Shown here: positions 15,379-22,499 of the stretch, in pieces | How the letters are laid out: every line of letters starts with the position of its first letter | How positions within the stretch are numbered: position 1 is the first letter of the stretch | Origin: Candidatus Omnitrophota bacterium | GTDB lineage: Bacteria; Omnitrophota; Gorgyraeia; Gygaellales; Profunditerraquicolaceae | DNA length: 33,305 bases | Assembly: GCA_903852325.1 (NCBI GenBank) | Contig: CAINQO010000082.1 | Coordinates: 1-33,305 of the forward strand | Direction: 5' to 3' | The notes under the pieces: model-generated | Database searches by the model: none | The model's input: only the letters and a program-made list of their open reading frames with translations | Told to the model about the DNA's origin: nothing | Translations under genes and position numbers: made by a program

Positions 15379-15579
15379 ATGGCAAAAGGCAAAGTAAAGT
15401 GGTTTTCCAATCAAAAGGGTTATGGTTTTATTACGCCTGAGAACGGGGCTGATGTGTTCGTGCATCACACCGCTATCCAGGGTGAAGGCTATAAGACTTT
15501 AGAGGAGGGCCAGGAAGTAGAGTTCGAGATCGAAAAAGGTCCTAAGGGTGAACAAGCTACTAAAGTAGTGAAGTTATAA
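15379..15579 (+). CDS. Cold-shock domain protein 1 (CspA family)
   Basis: 66 residues: '[22 protein letters not shown]' with RNP1 'KGYGFI', and RNP2 'DVFVHHTAI'. The start at 15379 is chosen over the track start 15340 because AAGGAGG lies 11 nt upstream and the family begins MAKGKVKWF. It binds single-stranded RNA/DNA as an RNA chaperone; CspA-type proteins can melt terminator hairpins. A paralogue is encoded on the minus strand at 32698-32898 with the same leader plan. A strong terminator follows. Confidence 0.96.
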   Translation: MAKGKVKWFSNQKGYGFITPENGADVFVHHTAIQGEGYKTLEEGQEVEFEIEKGPKGEQATKVVKL

Positions 15580-15596
15580 CCTGTAAGGAATGAAAG

Positions 15597-15629
15597 AAAA
15601 GGGCCCGGCAGAATATGCTGGGCCCTTTT
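15597..15629 (+). terminator. Rho-independent terminator of cold-shock gene 1
   Basis: AAAAGGGCCCGGCA (15597-15610) pairs with TGCTGGGCCCTTTT (15616-15629) around GAATA, a nearly perfect GC-rich hairpin with its own A/T flanks. It would work in both directions. It ends 13 bp before mnmA, whose promoter is not evident, so mnmA may rely on read-through or an unrecognised start. Confidence 0.88.
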
Positions 15630-15642
15630 CGCTTAAAGGGCG

Positions 15643-16743
15643 ATGAAAAATATAAAAAAACGCGTGGTCGTGGCAATGAGCGGAGGGGTGGATTCTTCGG
15701 TAGCCGCGGCTTTGCTTAAAGAGCAGGGTTATGAAGTGATCGGGCTGACGATGTGTTTTTCCACCGGGGCTTCGGCTTTCGGAAAAGATCCCTGGGAAAA
15801 ACAGGGGGGCAAGCCCGCCTGCTGCGGTTTAACCGGGATCGAAGACGCGCGCCTGGTCTGCCAGAAACTGGAGATCAGGCATTACGTATTGAATTTCAAT
15901 AAATTTTTTTATGAGGAAGTGATCCGGGATTTCTACCGCGAATACCTTGCCGGCCGTACCCCTAACCCCTGCGTGCGCTGCAATCAATTCATTAAGTTCG
16001 GCATTTTACTCAAAAAAGCGATGGCGCTGGAGGCGCAATTCCTGGCTACCGGACATTACGCCAGGATCGTAAAATCCCCGGGAGGCTATCTGCTCAAGAA
16101 GGCCAAAGACCCGCGCAAAGACCAATCTTATTTTCTCTACCGGTTGACCCAGGCGCAGCTTAAACGTGTAATCTTTCCTTTGGGAAATTTCAATAAAACT
16201 AAAGTCAGGGAGCTGGCAAGCGATTTTGGCCTGAAAGTGGCGCAGAAGCAGGACAGCCAGGAGATTTGTTTTGTCCCCGGCGGGAAATACGGAGAATTTA
16301 TCCAGGCCTCCGCAGGGGGAGAGGTTAAACCCGGAGATTTTGTCGGCCAGGACGGTAAGGCGCTTGGCCGCCACCGGGGGATAGCTTTTTATACCGTCGG
16401 CCAGCGCCACGGAATAGGGATTGCCGCCGGACATCCGCTTTACGTAACCCGGATCAACGCTAAAAATAACCAGGTTATCCTGGGCGGCCGGGAAACGGTT
16501 TATAAAAGGGAATTTACCGTAAAAGGCGGGCATTTCCTGGCTAAGCCTCCGAAAAAGAGAGTTGAGATTAAGGTGCGCATACGTTATAATCATAAAGAAG
16601 CGCGCGCCTTTGTTTACCCCGGAAAAAATCTTAAAGTTGTTTTCAAACAGCCACAGTTTGCGATTACCCCCGGTCAATCCGCGGTTTTTTACGATAAAGA
16701 CACGGTTTTAGGCGGAGGGATTATCCAAAAGGTTATCCGTTAA
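15643..16743 (+). CDS. mnmA: tRNA 2-thiouridine synthase MnmA
   Basis: 366 residues. PP-loop 'VVAMSGGVDSSVAAALLKEQGYEV', catalytic cysteine in 'TPNPCVRCNQFIKFG', 'FLATGHYARI', 'KDQSYFLYRLTQAQL' and the second cysteine in 'QDSQEICFVPGGKYGEF'. It adds sulfur to U34 of tRNA Lys/Glu/Gln using ATP and a persulfide derived from a cysteine desulfurase, such as that at 9801-10961. The SD is modest (AAAGGG). nadA starts one base after its stop, so the two form an operon. Confidence 0.95.
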   Translation: MKNIKKRVVVAMSGGVDSSVAAALLKEQGYEVIGLTMCFSTGASAFGKDPWEKQGGKPACCGLTGIEDARLVCQKLEIRHYVLNFNKFFYEEVIRDFYREYLAGRTPNPCVRCNQFIKFGILLKKAMALEAQFLATGHYARIVKSPGGYLLKKAKDPRKDQSYFLYRLTQAQLKRVIFPLGNFNKTKVRELASDFGLKVAQKQDSQEICFVPGGKYGEFIQASAGGEVKPGDFVGQDGKALGRHRGIAFYTVGQRHGIGIAAGHPLYVTRINAKNNQVILGGRETVYKREFTVKGGHFLAKPPKKRVEIKVRIRYNHKEARAFVYPGKNLKVVFKQPQFAITPGQSAVFYDKDTVLGGGIIQKVIR

Positions 16744-16744
16744 A

Positions 16745-17662
16745 ATGATTAAAGAAGATAAATTATTAGCGGCCAAGATCAAGGAACTAAAGAAAAAACG
16801 CAATGCCGTTATTCTGGCGCATAATTACCAGCTGCCCGAAGTGCAGGATATCGCGGATTTCCGCGGAGATTCCCTGGAGCTTTCCCGCGCGGCCGCCAAG
16901 ACCAGCGCTGAAGTGATCGTTTTTTGCGGAGTTTATTTTATGGCGGAGACCGCTTCGATCCTTTCGCCCGAAAAAATGGTCATTATGCCGGATGTTTCCG
17001 CCGGCTGCCCGATGGCCAACATGATGAGCGCCGAGGAATTAAGAAAACTCAAAAAAGAGCATCCCGGTGCAGTCACCGTAGGCTATGTGAATACCTCGGC
17101 GGCGGTGAAAGCAGAATTGGATTACTGCTGCACCTCCACCAACGCGGTGACCGTAGTCAACTTCCTTAAAAACGAGAAAGAAATAATTTTTGTCCCGGAT
17201 AAATATCTGGCGGATTATGTTTCCAAAAAAACCGGCAGGAAGCTGATCTCTTGGCATGGTTTCTGCCCTACCCACGTGAAAATCCTGCCCGAAGACTTAA
17301 AAAGGGAAAAAAAATTCCATCCTTTGGCCAAGGTAATGGTGCACCCGGAATGCCTGCCGCAAGTGGTGGCTTTGGCCGATGCGGTGCTCTCCACCAGCCA
17401 AATGGCCAAGTTTGCCAGGGAGGATCCGGCAAAAGAATTTATCGTCGGCACGGAGGCCGGATTAATTTACCGCTTAAAGCAGGATAACCCGGGAAAAGAA
17501 TTCTATTTAGCCAGTGAACGCGCGGTCTGCCCGAATATGAAACGCACGACGCAGGAAAAAGTGCTTTGGGCGCTGGAGGAGTTAAAAGAAGAGGTCAAAG
17601 TTTCCAGGGAGATTCGTCAAAAAGCGCTCCTGGCGATCGAACGGATGCTCAAAATCGTTTAA
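16745..17662 (+). CDS. nadA: Quinolinate synthase A
   Basis: 305 residues. 'ILAHNYQLPEVQDIADFRGDSLELSRAAA' matches the NadA N-terminal domain. The cluster cysteines are seen in 'VFCGVYFMAETA', 'GFCPTHVKI' and 'ERAVCPNMKRTT', coordinating one 4Fe-4S cluster across the three repeats. It condenses iminoaspartate with dihydroxyacetone phosphate to quinolinate in NAD synthesis. nadB and nadC are not here. The gap to mnmA is one base and no clear SD is visible, which suggests coupling. The hairpin repeat begins 3 nt after the stop. Confidence 0.95.
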   Translation: MIKEDKLLAAKIKELKKKRNAVILAHNYQLPEVQDIADFRGDSLELSRAAAKTSAEVIVFCGVYFMAETASILSPEKMVIMPDVSAGCPMANMMSAEELRKLKKEHPGAVTVGYVNTSAAVKAELDYCCTSTNAVTVVNFLKNEKEIIFVPDKYLADYVSKKTGRKLISWHGFCPTHVKILPEDLKREKKFHPLAKVMVHPECLPQVVALADAVLSTSQMAKFAREDPAKEFIVGTEAGLIYRLKQDNPGKEFYLASERAVCPNMKRTTQEKVLWALEELKEEVKVSREIRQKALLAIERMLKIV

Positions 17663-17665
17663 TGG

Positions 17666-17738
17666 ATCCCGCACCATCTTGGTAATTCGCTCTTAAGTCA
17701 GACGGTTTAATAAATTAAATAGAAAGATGGTGCGGGAT
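17666..17738 (+). repeat. Inverted repeat hairpin copy 2, ending on the pseudouridine synthase start codon
   Basis: ATCCCGCACCATCTT (17666-17680) is perfectly complementary to AAGATGGTGCGGGAT (17724-17738): 15 bp around a 43-nt AT-rich loop. As in copy 1, the left arm starts next to the upstream stop and the right arm runs into the downstream ATG. The arms match copy 1 except for one position, which has changed on both sides so that pairing is kept. The loops also share short blocks such as AGTCA...GTTTA and AGAAAGA. Confidence 0.8.
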
Positions 17739-18357
17739 GAATATTCCCATTATTTTCGAGGATGATTGGCTGCTGATAGTGGATAAGCCCGCCGGATTGT
17801 TAAGCGTTCCCTTAACTAAAGAATCGCGCAACCTGACCGGTGTCCTTAATGAAGACCTGCGGGAAAGGGGCCTGAAATACCGATTGTATCCCTGCCACCG
17901 GCTGGACCGGGAAACTTCCGGGCTATTGATTTACGCTAAAAGCAGGCAGCTTCAGGAGCAAATGGCGGACATCTTCAGGGACCGGCTGGTAAGCAAGAAA
18001 TACACCGCTTTTGTGCACGGTAAATTGGGCGCAAGCACCGGGGAGATCAAGGCGCCGCTGGAAGGAAAAAGCGCGCTTACCAAATACCGGGTTTTAGAGG
18101 AGAGAAATAATTACAGCGTCGTCGAAGTTTCTCCGGCCACCGGCAGGACTAACCAGATCCGCCTGCATTTTAAATATATCGGCCATCCGCTGGTCGGAGA
18201 GGACCGGTTTGTTTTCCGCAAGGATTTCGCTTTACGGGCAAAGCGGGTTTGCCTGCACGCCGGGTACCTGGAATTTAAGCATCCGCAGACGCAAAAAACA
18301 ATGATCTTCCGCGCACCGTTACCCGCGGATATGCAGAAATTTATCGACACGCATTAG
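17737..18357 (+). CDS. RluA/RluD-family RNA pseudouridine synthase
   Basis: 206 residues without an S4 domain, so a short single-domain member. 'EDDWLLIVDKPAGLLSVP' and the catalytic-Asp motif 'CHRLDRETSGLLIYAKS' are clear, and the C-terminal 'GRTNQIRLHFKYIGHPLVG' is typical. It isomerises a uridine in rRNA or tRNA; the target is unknown. The start codon is part of the inverted repeat described separately, with only a weak SD (GATGG). UppP follows after 15 bp. Confidence 0.92.
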   Translation: MNIPIIFEDDWLLIVDKPAGLLSVPLTKESRNLTGVLNEDLRERGLKYRLYPCHRLDRETSGLLIYAKSRQLQEQMADIFRDRLVSKKYTAFVHGKLGASTGEIKAPLEGKSALTKYRVLEERNNYSVVEVSPATGRTNQIRLHFKYIGHPLVGEDRFVFRKDFALRAKRVCLHAGYLEFKHPQTQKTMIFRAPLPADMQKFIDTH

Positions 18358-18372
18358 ATTTGAGGAGGGATA

Positions 18373-19140
18373 ATGAGTATCTTTCAGGTTTTGATCATGG
18401 GGATCGTGGAGGGGGTCACTGAGTTCCTGCCGATTTCTTCTACCGGGCATTTGATCCTGACCGCAAAATTGCTTAATTTGGGTCAGTCGGAATTCATGAA
18501 AAGTTTTGAGATCTTTATCCAGCTGGGGGCGATACTTTCGGTGGTGGTGGTTTACTGGAAGCAGCTGGTCAGCGGGAGCAGGATCTGGAAACAGCTGTTG
18601 GCGGCTTTTGTGCCCACGGCTTTAGTCGGTCTCCTGTTGTATAAAATCATCAAAAGATGCCTGCTGGGTAATAATAGCGTGGTGATCTGGTCGTTGTTTA
18701 TCGGCGGGTTATTTTTGATAGTTTTCGAACTGCTGCACCGGCACAAGGAAGAGGGCGGGGAGTTAGAAGGTATTTCTTACCGGCAGGCATTGATCATCGG
18801 CCTTTTTCAATCTCTGGCAGTGATTCCCGGAGTTTCCCGGGCAGCCGCCACAATCGTCGGAGGCCTGGCTATCGGATTAAAAAGAAAAACCATCGTCGAA
18901 TTTTCATTCCTCCTGGCGATTCCCACGATGCTTGCCGCGACCGGGTTGGACCTTTTGAAAAGCGCGCACGCCTTTAACGGGGAACAGTTTGCTTATCTGG
19001 GGATGGGTTTCCTGGTTTCTTTCCTGGTTGCGATCGCCGCCATTAAATTTTTGCTGGTTTTTATCAAGCGCCACAATTTCGTTTCTTTCGGCGTCTACCG
19101 GGTAATTATCGCTTTAATATTTTGGTTTATCGTTAAATAG
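18373..19140 (+). CDS. uppP: Undecaprenyl-diphosphatase UppP (BacA)
   Basis: 255 residues, about seven membrane helices, GGAGGG SD. Signature motifs are 'GIVEGVTEFLPISSTGHLILT' near the N-terminus and 'AVIPGVSRAAATIVGGLAIGL' (PGxSR) in the middle. It dephosphorylates C55-PP at the inner membrane to recycle the carrier lipid for peptidoglycan and surface glycans. It is the first member of a compact run uppP - pfkB-type kinase - yqeY - MFS, with gaps of 11 to 13 bp. Confidence 0.94.
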   Translation: MSIFQVLIMGIVEGVTEFLPISSTGHLILTAKLLNLGQSEFMKSFEIFIQLGAILSVVVVYWKQLVSGSRIWKQLLAAFVPTALVGLLLYKIIKRCLLGNNSVVIWSLFIGGLFLIVFELLHRHKEEGGELEGISYRQALIIGLFQSLAVIPGVSRAAATIVGGLAIGLKRKTIVEFSFLLAIPTMLAATGLDLLKSAHAFNGEQFAYLGMGFLVSFLVAIAAIKFLLVFIKRHNFVSFGVYRVIIALIFWFIVK

Positions 19141-19151
19141 GGGGGCAAGGC

Positions 19152-20051
19152 ATGAGCATTATTGTTTTAGGGACAGTGGCATTGGACAGCGTAAAGACTC
19201 CTTTCGGCCGGCGCACGGAACTCTTGGGCGGATCCGCCGCGCATTTTTCCATGGCCGCCAGGCTTTTTACCAGGGTTAACCTGATCGCCATCGTCGGCAG
19301 CGATTTCCCTAAAAAACACATGGCCTTTCTCAGGGATAAAGGGTTAAACCTCAGCTCCCTTTCCGTGGACAAAGGAAAAACCTTCCGCTGGGAAGGCCAG
19401 TATGAAGGGGATTTAAATTCCGCTTTGACTTTGAATACCCAGCTGGGGGTGCTTTCCGTATTCAAACCGGAGGTTTCCGAAGCGCAGCGCAAGATCGAAT
19501 ATATTTTTCTGGCTAATGTCGACCCGGATATCCAGGAGCATCTTTTGACCCGGATGCATTCCCCGAAATTGATCGGGCTGGACAGTATGAATTACTGGAT
19601 CAATACCAAGCGCAAGGCGTTGATCAAGCTGCTTAAGCATATCGATATTTATGTGGCTAATGACCAGGAGGCGCGCGCCTTAAGCGGGGAAAGCAACCTG
19701 ATCAAAGCCGCCAAGGCGCTGTGTGCCATGGGTTCCCGGATGGTTTTGATTAAAAAAGGGGAGCACGGCGTTTTATTTTATAATAAAAAGTTTATTTTCT
19801 CCCTTCCGGCCTATCCGGTGGAAAAAGTGATCGATCCGACCGGAGCAGGAGACACTTTTGCCGGAGGATTTATGGGGTATCTGACCCAGGCGGGTAAGGT
19901 CGACGCCGCAGCGATCAAGAAAGCGCTGGCTTACGGAACGGTGGCGGCCTCCTTTAACGTGGAAGATTTCGGCTTGTCGCGTACGAGCAAGCTTCGCCGG
20001 GCGGACCTGGAGAGGCGTTTAAGCCAATTTAAAAAATGTTTTTCTTTTTAG
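19152..20051 (+). CDS. PfkB/ribokinase-family sugar kinase
   Basis: 299 residues. The N-terminal substrate-binding 'LLGGSAAHFSMAARLF' and 'LIAIVGSDFPKKHMAFL' (GD/GS motif), and the C-terminal anion hole 'VIDPTGAGDTFAGGFMGYL' with the catalytic Asp, define the family. It phosphorylates a sugar or nucleoside with ATP in the cytoplasm. The exact substrate (adenosine, ribose or another sugar) cannot be inferred. The SD is GGGGGG-type. It sits in the uppP-yqeY run without an evident functional link. Confidence 0.9.
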   Translation: MSIIVLGTVALDSVKTPFGRRTELLGGSAAHFSMAARLFTRVNLIAIVGSDFPKKHMAFLRDKGLNLSSLSVDKGKTFRWEGQYEGDLNSALTLNTQLGVLSVFKPEVSEAQRKIEYIFLANVDPDIQEHLLTRMHSPKLIGLDSMNYWINTKRKALIKLLKHIDIYVANDQEARALSGESNLIKAAKALCAMGSRMVLIKKGEHGVLFYNKKFIFSLPAYPVEKVIDPTGAGDTFAGGFMGYLTQAGKVDAAAIKKALAYGTVAASFNVEDFGLSRTSKLRRADLERRLSQFKKCFSF

Positions 20052-20064
20052 CCGGAGGGTAAAG

Positions 20065-20517
20065 ATGTTGACGGAAAAAATTTTTAACGATTATAAAGAG
20101 GCGATGAAGGCGCGCGACAGCTTAAAGAGCTCCGTTTTAAGTTTCCTGCGCGCCGACATGTTAAACCAGGCTACCGCCAAGAAAAAAGATAAACTGGATG
20201 ACAGTGAAGTGGTCGCGGTAATCAAAAAACAGGTCAAGCAGCGCCAGGACTCCATCCAGCAGTTTACCAGCGGCGGCAGGCTGGAAGCGGCGGAAAAAGA
20301 ACAAAAAGAGCTGGAGATCCTTAAAGGGTACCTTCCGGAAGAGATGTCCGAGGAAAAGATCAAAGCCTTAATTGAGGAAGCCATCGCGGCTACCGGGGCC
20401 AGCGGGATGAAGGACATGGGCCGCCTGATGAAGGAATTGACCGGAAAGATCGCCGGCCAGGCCGACGGAAAATTAGTCAGCGACCTGGTCAGGCAAAGAT
20501 TAACTACCCCTGCCTAA
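20065..20517 (+). CDS. GatB/YqeY domain protein
   Basis: 150 residues, all helical. 'DYKEAMKARDSLKSSVLSFLRADMLNQ' at the N-terminus and the C-terminal 'MKDMGRLMKELTGKIAGQADGKLVSDLVRQRL' are typical of YqeY. The family resembles the tRNA-binding tail of the GatB amidotransferase subunit and may bind tRNA, but no function is proven. GGAGGG SD, 13 bp after the kinase. Confidence 0.93.
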   Translation: MLTEKIFNDYKEAMKARDSLKSSVLSFLRADMLNQATAKKKDKLDDSEVVAVIKKQVKQRQDSIQQFTSGGRLEAAEKEQKELEILKGYLPEEMSEEKIKALIEEAIAATGASGMKDMGRLMKELTGKIAGQADGKLVSDLVRQRLTTPA

Positions 20518-20529
20518 AAAGATCTAATC

Positions 20530-21723
20530 ATGTTCTCCGCGCTCAAAGTCAGGTATTTTAGGATATATTGGATCGGCATGTTCCTGTCCTTGATCGGCTC
20601 CTGGATCCAGACCGTGGCCCAGAGCTGGCTGGTTTTCCAGCTGACCAATTCCGCCTTCCTTTTGGGGGTGGTCGGATTTTTAGGCTCCATCCCCGTATTT
20701 GTCCTTTCTTTATTAGGAGGGGCCCTGGCGGACCGGGCGAACAAAAGAAACATCCTCATCTTTACCCAGGCCGCTTTCATGTTCTCCGCGTTTTTACTGG
20801 CAGTGCTCACCCAGTTTAAGGTCATTACCCCTTTACAGATCATGTTCATTGCCTTGTCTAACGGGATCATCATGGCCTTTGACGCTCCGGCCCGCCAATC
20901 GATCGTGATCGAATTAGTCGGCCGGGAACATCTTTTTAACGCCATCGCTTTAAATTCTGTAGCTTTTAATTCTTCGCGGATCATCGGCCCGGCGATCGCC
21001 GGAGTGTTAATCTCGATCATCGGGATGAGCGGCTGTTTTTATTTGAATGGGATCAGTTTCCTGGCGGTACTGGTCGCTCTTTTTTATATCCGTTTCGAAA
21101 AAAATAAACCCGGCAGCGGGAATTCGGCATTGAAGGACATTAAGGAAGGATTGCTGTTTGTCCGCGGCCAGCGGCCGGTCATCGCTTTAATGAGCGTAGT
21201 GGCGGCGATGAGCCTTTTCGGTATTTCTTATATTATCCTGATGCCGGTATTTGCCAGCCATGTGCTTGGCGTCGGGGTAAAAGGCCTGGGCGTATTGATG
21301 TCCAGTACCGGGCTGGGTGCTTTGGCGGGGGCTCTGTGGCTGGCCAGGCTGGGGGATTATAAATTTAAAGGCAGGATCTTAGTCAGCTCGGTATTCATCT
21401 TTTCGTTTTCCCTGATCCTTTTTGCATTGTCAAAACATTATTTATTATCGATGCTGGCGCTGATCCTGGTGGGCGCTTCCAGCGTTATTCCGGTAGCTTT
21501 AGTCAATACCTTGTTGCAGATCAATGTCCCGCATAAATTCCGGGGAAGGGTAATGGGTTTATTTATGATTACTTTTGCCGGGATCGTCCCTTTCGGGAAC
21601 CTGATCTCCGGTTTTTTGGCGCAATCCTGGGGGGTATCGGCGGCGCTTTTTTTCTGCGGAGGGGTATGTTTGTTTTTATTTACCCTGATTAATTTATTAT
21701 TTCCCGGGTTAAAGAAATTATAA
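20530..21723 (+). CDS. MFS transporter (EntS-like exporter family)
   Basis: 397 residues and about 12 membrane helices. 'SALKVRYFRIYWIGMFLSLIGSWIQTVAQSWLVFQLT' and 'GGALADRANKRNILI' (loop 2-3 motif), then 'MAFDAPARQSIVIELVGREHLFNAIALNS', match the MFS_3/EntS-type branch, whose members export siderophores or drugs. The substrate is unknown. The SD is weak (AAAAAGATC), so translation may depend on yqeY, which ends 12 bp upstream. No terminator hairpin with a U-run is visible after the stop. Confidence 0.9.
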   Translation: MFSALKVRYFRIYWIGMFLSLIGSWIQTVAQSWLVFQLTNSAFLLGVVGFLGSIPVFVLSLLGGALADRANKRNILIFTQAAFMFSAFLLAVLTQFKVITPLQIMFIALSNGIIMAFDAPARQSIVIELVGREHLFNAIALNSVAFNSSRIIGPAIAGVLISIIGMSGCFYLNGISFLAVLVALFYIRFEKNKPGSGNSALKDIKEGLLFVRGQRPVIALMSVVAAMSLFGISYIILMPVFASHVLGVGVKGLGVLMSSTGLGALAGALWLARLGDYKFKGRILVSSVFIFSFSLILFALSKHYLLSMLALILVGASSVIPVALVNTLLQINVPHKFRGRVMGLFMITFAGIVPFGNLISGFLAQSWGVSAALFFCGGVCLFLFTLINLLFPGLKKL

Positions 21724-21739
21724 ACTGCCGCGCTTCGCA

Positions 21740-21809
21740 TAAAGGTGCTTGTCCCCGCTCGCTACGCTCGCAAGGACTGCGCATCTAGATAAAAGCTTAA
21801 AGGTGCTTG
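21740..21809 (+). repeat. Direct repeat and low-complexity patch after the MFS gene
   Basis: The 12-mer TAAAGGTGCTTG occurs at 21740-21751 and at 21798-21809. Between them lie an internally repeated CGCTCGCTACGCTCGC stretch (GCTCGC twice), a GTCC/GGAC inverted pair (21751/21774) and the 8-bp palindrome ATCTAGAT (21783-21790). The second 12-mer supplies part of a -35 box. This looks like a short dispersed element or remnant; no coding potential was seen. Confidence 0.45.
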
Positions 21810-21834
21810 ATTTATTTTAAAAATTTGCTAAAAT
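21807..21834 (+). promoter_or_regulatory. Promoter of the peptidoglycan-binding lipoprotein gene
   Basis: TTGATT (21807-21812), a 16-nt spacer and TAAAAT (21829-21834). The predicted start is near 21841, giving a leader of about 120 nt that is structured in its middle. Confidence 0.55.
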
Positions 21835-21863
21835 TAGTCTATTCAACTTGCTAAAGTCAGTTT

Positions 21864-21902
21864 GGCTGCCGGCGCAGCCGGGGAGGTGGACAAATCCCAA
21901 CC
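21864..21902 (+). promoter_or_regulatory. Structured leader element upstream of the lipoprotein gene
   Basis: GGCTGC-CGGC-GCAGCC (21864-21879) forms a tight hairpin. It is followed by two mutually exclusive pairings: GGGA (21881-21884) with TCCC (21895-21898), or GGTGG (21885-21889) with CCaACC (21897-21902). A switch between alternative folds is possible. I cannot match it to a known riboswitch. The remainder of the leader, 21903-21950, is AT-rich and carries the GAGAGGAGA SD at its end. Confidence 0.4.
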
Positions 21903-21961
21903 ATTTTAAAAAACAGCGATCGTTTTAATAATCATTAATAATTTTTAGAGAGGAGATAGGC

Positions 21962-22405
21962 ATGAAGAGGTTATTGAGTTTTGGGGTAGCGGTGTTAGCT
22001 TTAATTGCTTTAGCGGGTTGCGGCAAGAAGCAGGAAGCGGAAGAATTGCAGCCGATCACAATGGAATCTTTGAACGCGGCGAGCGCCCCCGCCCCGGCAG
22101 TTACGGAGCAGAAGGCTGTGGAGACTAAGGTTACTCCCGGAGCAACAGCGATTGCCACCAAAGAAGCTTTACCTTTGCCTCCCCAGGGTCCTTACAAGCC
22201 TACGGGCATGGAAATCCAGACGGCTTTAAAGAATGCGGGTTTCTATTCCGGCAGCGTTGACGGTAAGATCGGACCGAAAACCAAGAAGGCGATCGAAGAA
22301 TTCCAGAAAGCAAACGGCTTGAAAGCCGATGGTAAAGTCGGCCCGAAAACCTGGGAAGCGATGAGCAAGCATTTAAGCGCGCCGGCTGAACCGGTCAAAA
22401 GGTAA
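21962..22405 (+). CDS. Lipoprotein with peptidoglycan-binding domain
   Basis: 147 residues. Signal peptide with lipobox 'LIALAGCGKK' (cleavage before Cys20), a Pro/Ala/Thr-rich linker (about 35-75), then a PG_binding_1 domain: 'MEIQTALKNAGFYSGSVDGKIGPKTKKAIEEFQKANGLKADGKVGPKTWEAM'. It is probably anchored to the outer membrane and holds the envelope to peptidoglycan. It has its own promoter, a structured leader and a dedicated terminator, which suggest strong, separately controlled expression. Confidence 0.9.
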   Translation: MKRLLSFGVAVLALIALAGCGKKQEAEELQPITMESLNAASAPAPAVTEQKAVETKVTPGATAIATKEALPLPPQGPYKPTGMEIQTALKNAGFYSGSVDGKIGPKTKKAIEEFQKANGLKADGKVGPKTWEAMSKHLSAPAEPVKR

Positions 22406-22440
22406 TTTAGCGGTATTTTAAGGAAAATAGTTTCAAGCAC

Positions 22441-22478
22441 AAAGAAAATCCCAGCATTTTATGTTGGGATTTTCTTTT
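22441..22478 (+). terminator. Rho-independent terminator of the lipoprotein gene
   Basis: AAAGAAAATCCCA (22441-22453) pairs with TGGGATTTTCTTT (22465-22477), extended inward by three more pairs around a TTTTA loop, with a T-rich tail. It could act bidirectionally. The descending arm also overlaps the weak -35 region of the next gene's promoter. Confidence 0.85.
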
Positions 22479-22484
22479 TTCCGG

Positions 22485-22493
22485 TGCTATAAT
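22485..22493 (+). promoter_or_regulatory. Extended -10 promoter of the GH1 gene
   Basis: TGC-TATAAT (22485-22493) is an extended -10 element with only a weak -35 (TTGGGA, 22464-22469, spacer 18). Exactly 6 nt separate TATAAT from the ATG at 22500, the same arrangement as for the TonB receptor gene, so the mRNA should be leaderless. Confidence 0.7.
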
Positions 22494-22499
22494 GCATTG

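Noticed and set aside
16006-16677. 223-residue minus-strand ORF
   Set aside because: Antisense shadow of mnmA, which is certain by motifs; no SD and no recognisable domain.
9728-17738. Interpreting the two hairpins as an insertion sequence or MITE with target duplication
   Set aside because: No matching target-site duplication could be found at either copy; kept as an alternative only in the finding.
21841-21961. Known riboswitch (c-di-GMP, cobalamin, SAM, fluoride) in the lipoprotein leader
   Set aside because: None of the conserved core sequences of these classes is present; reported only as an unassigned structured leader.
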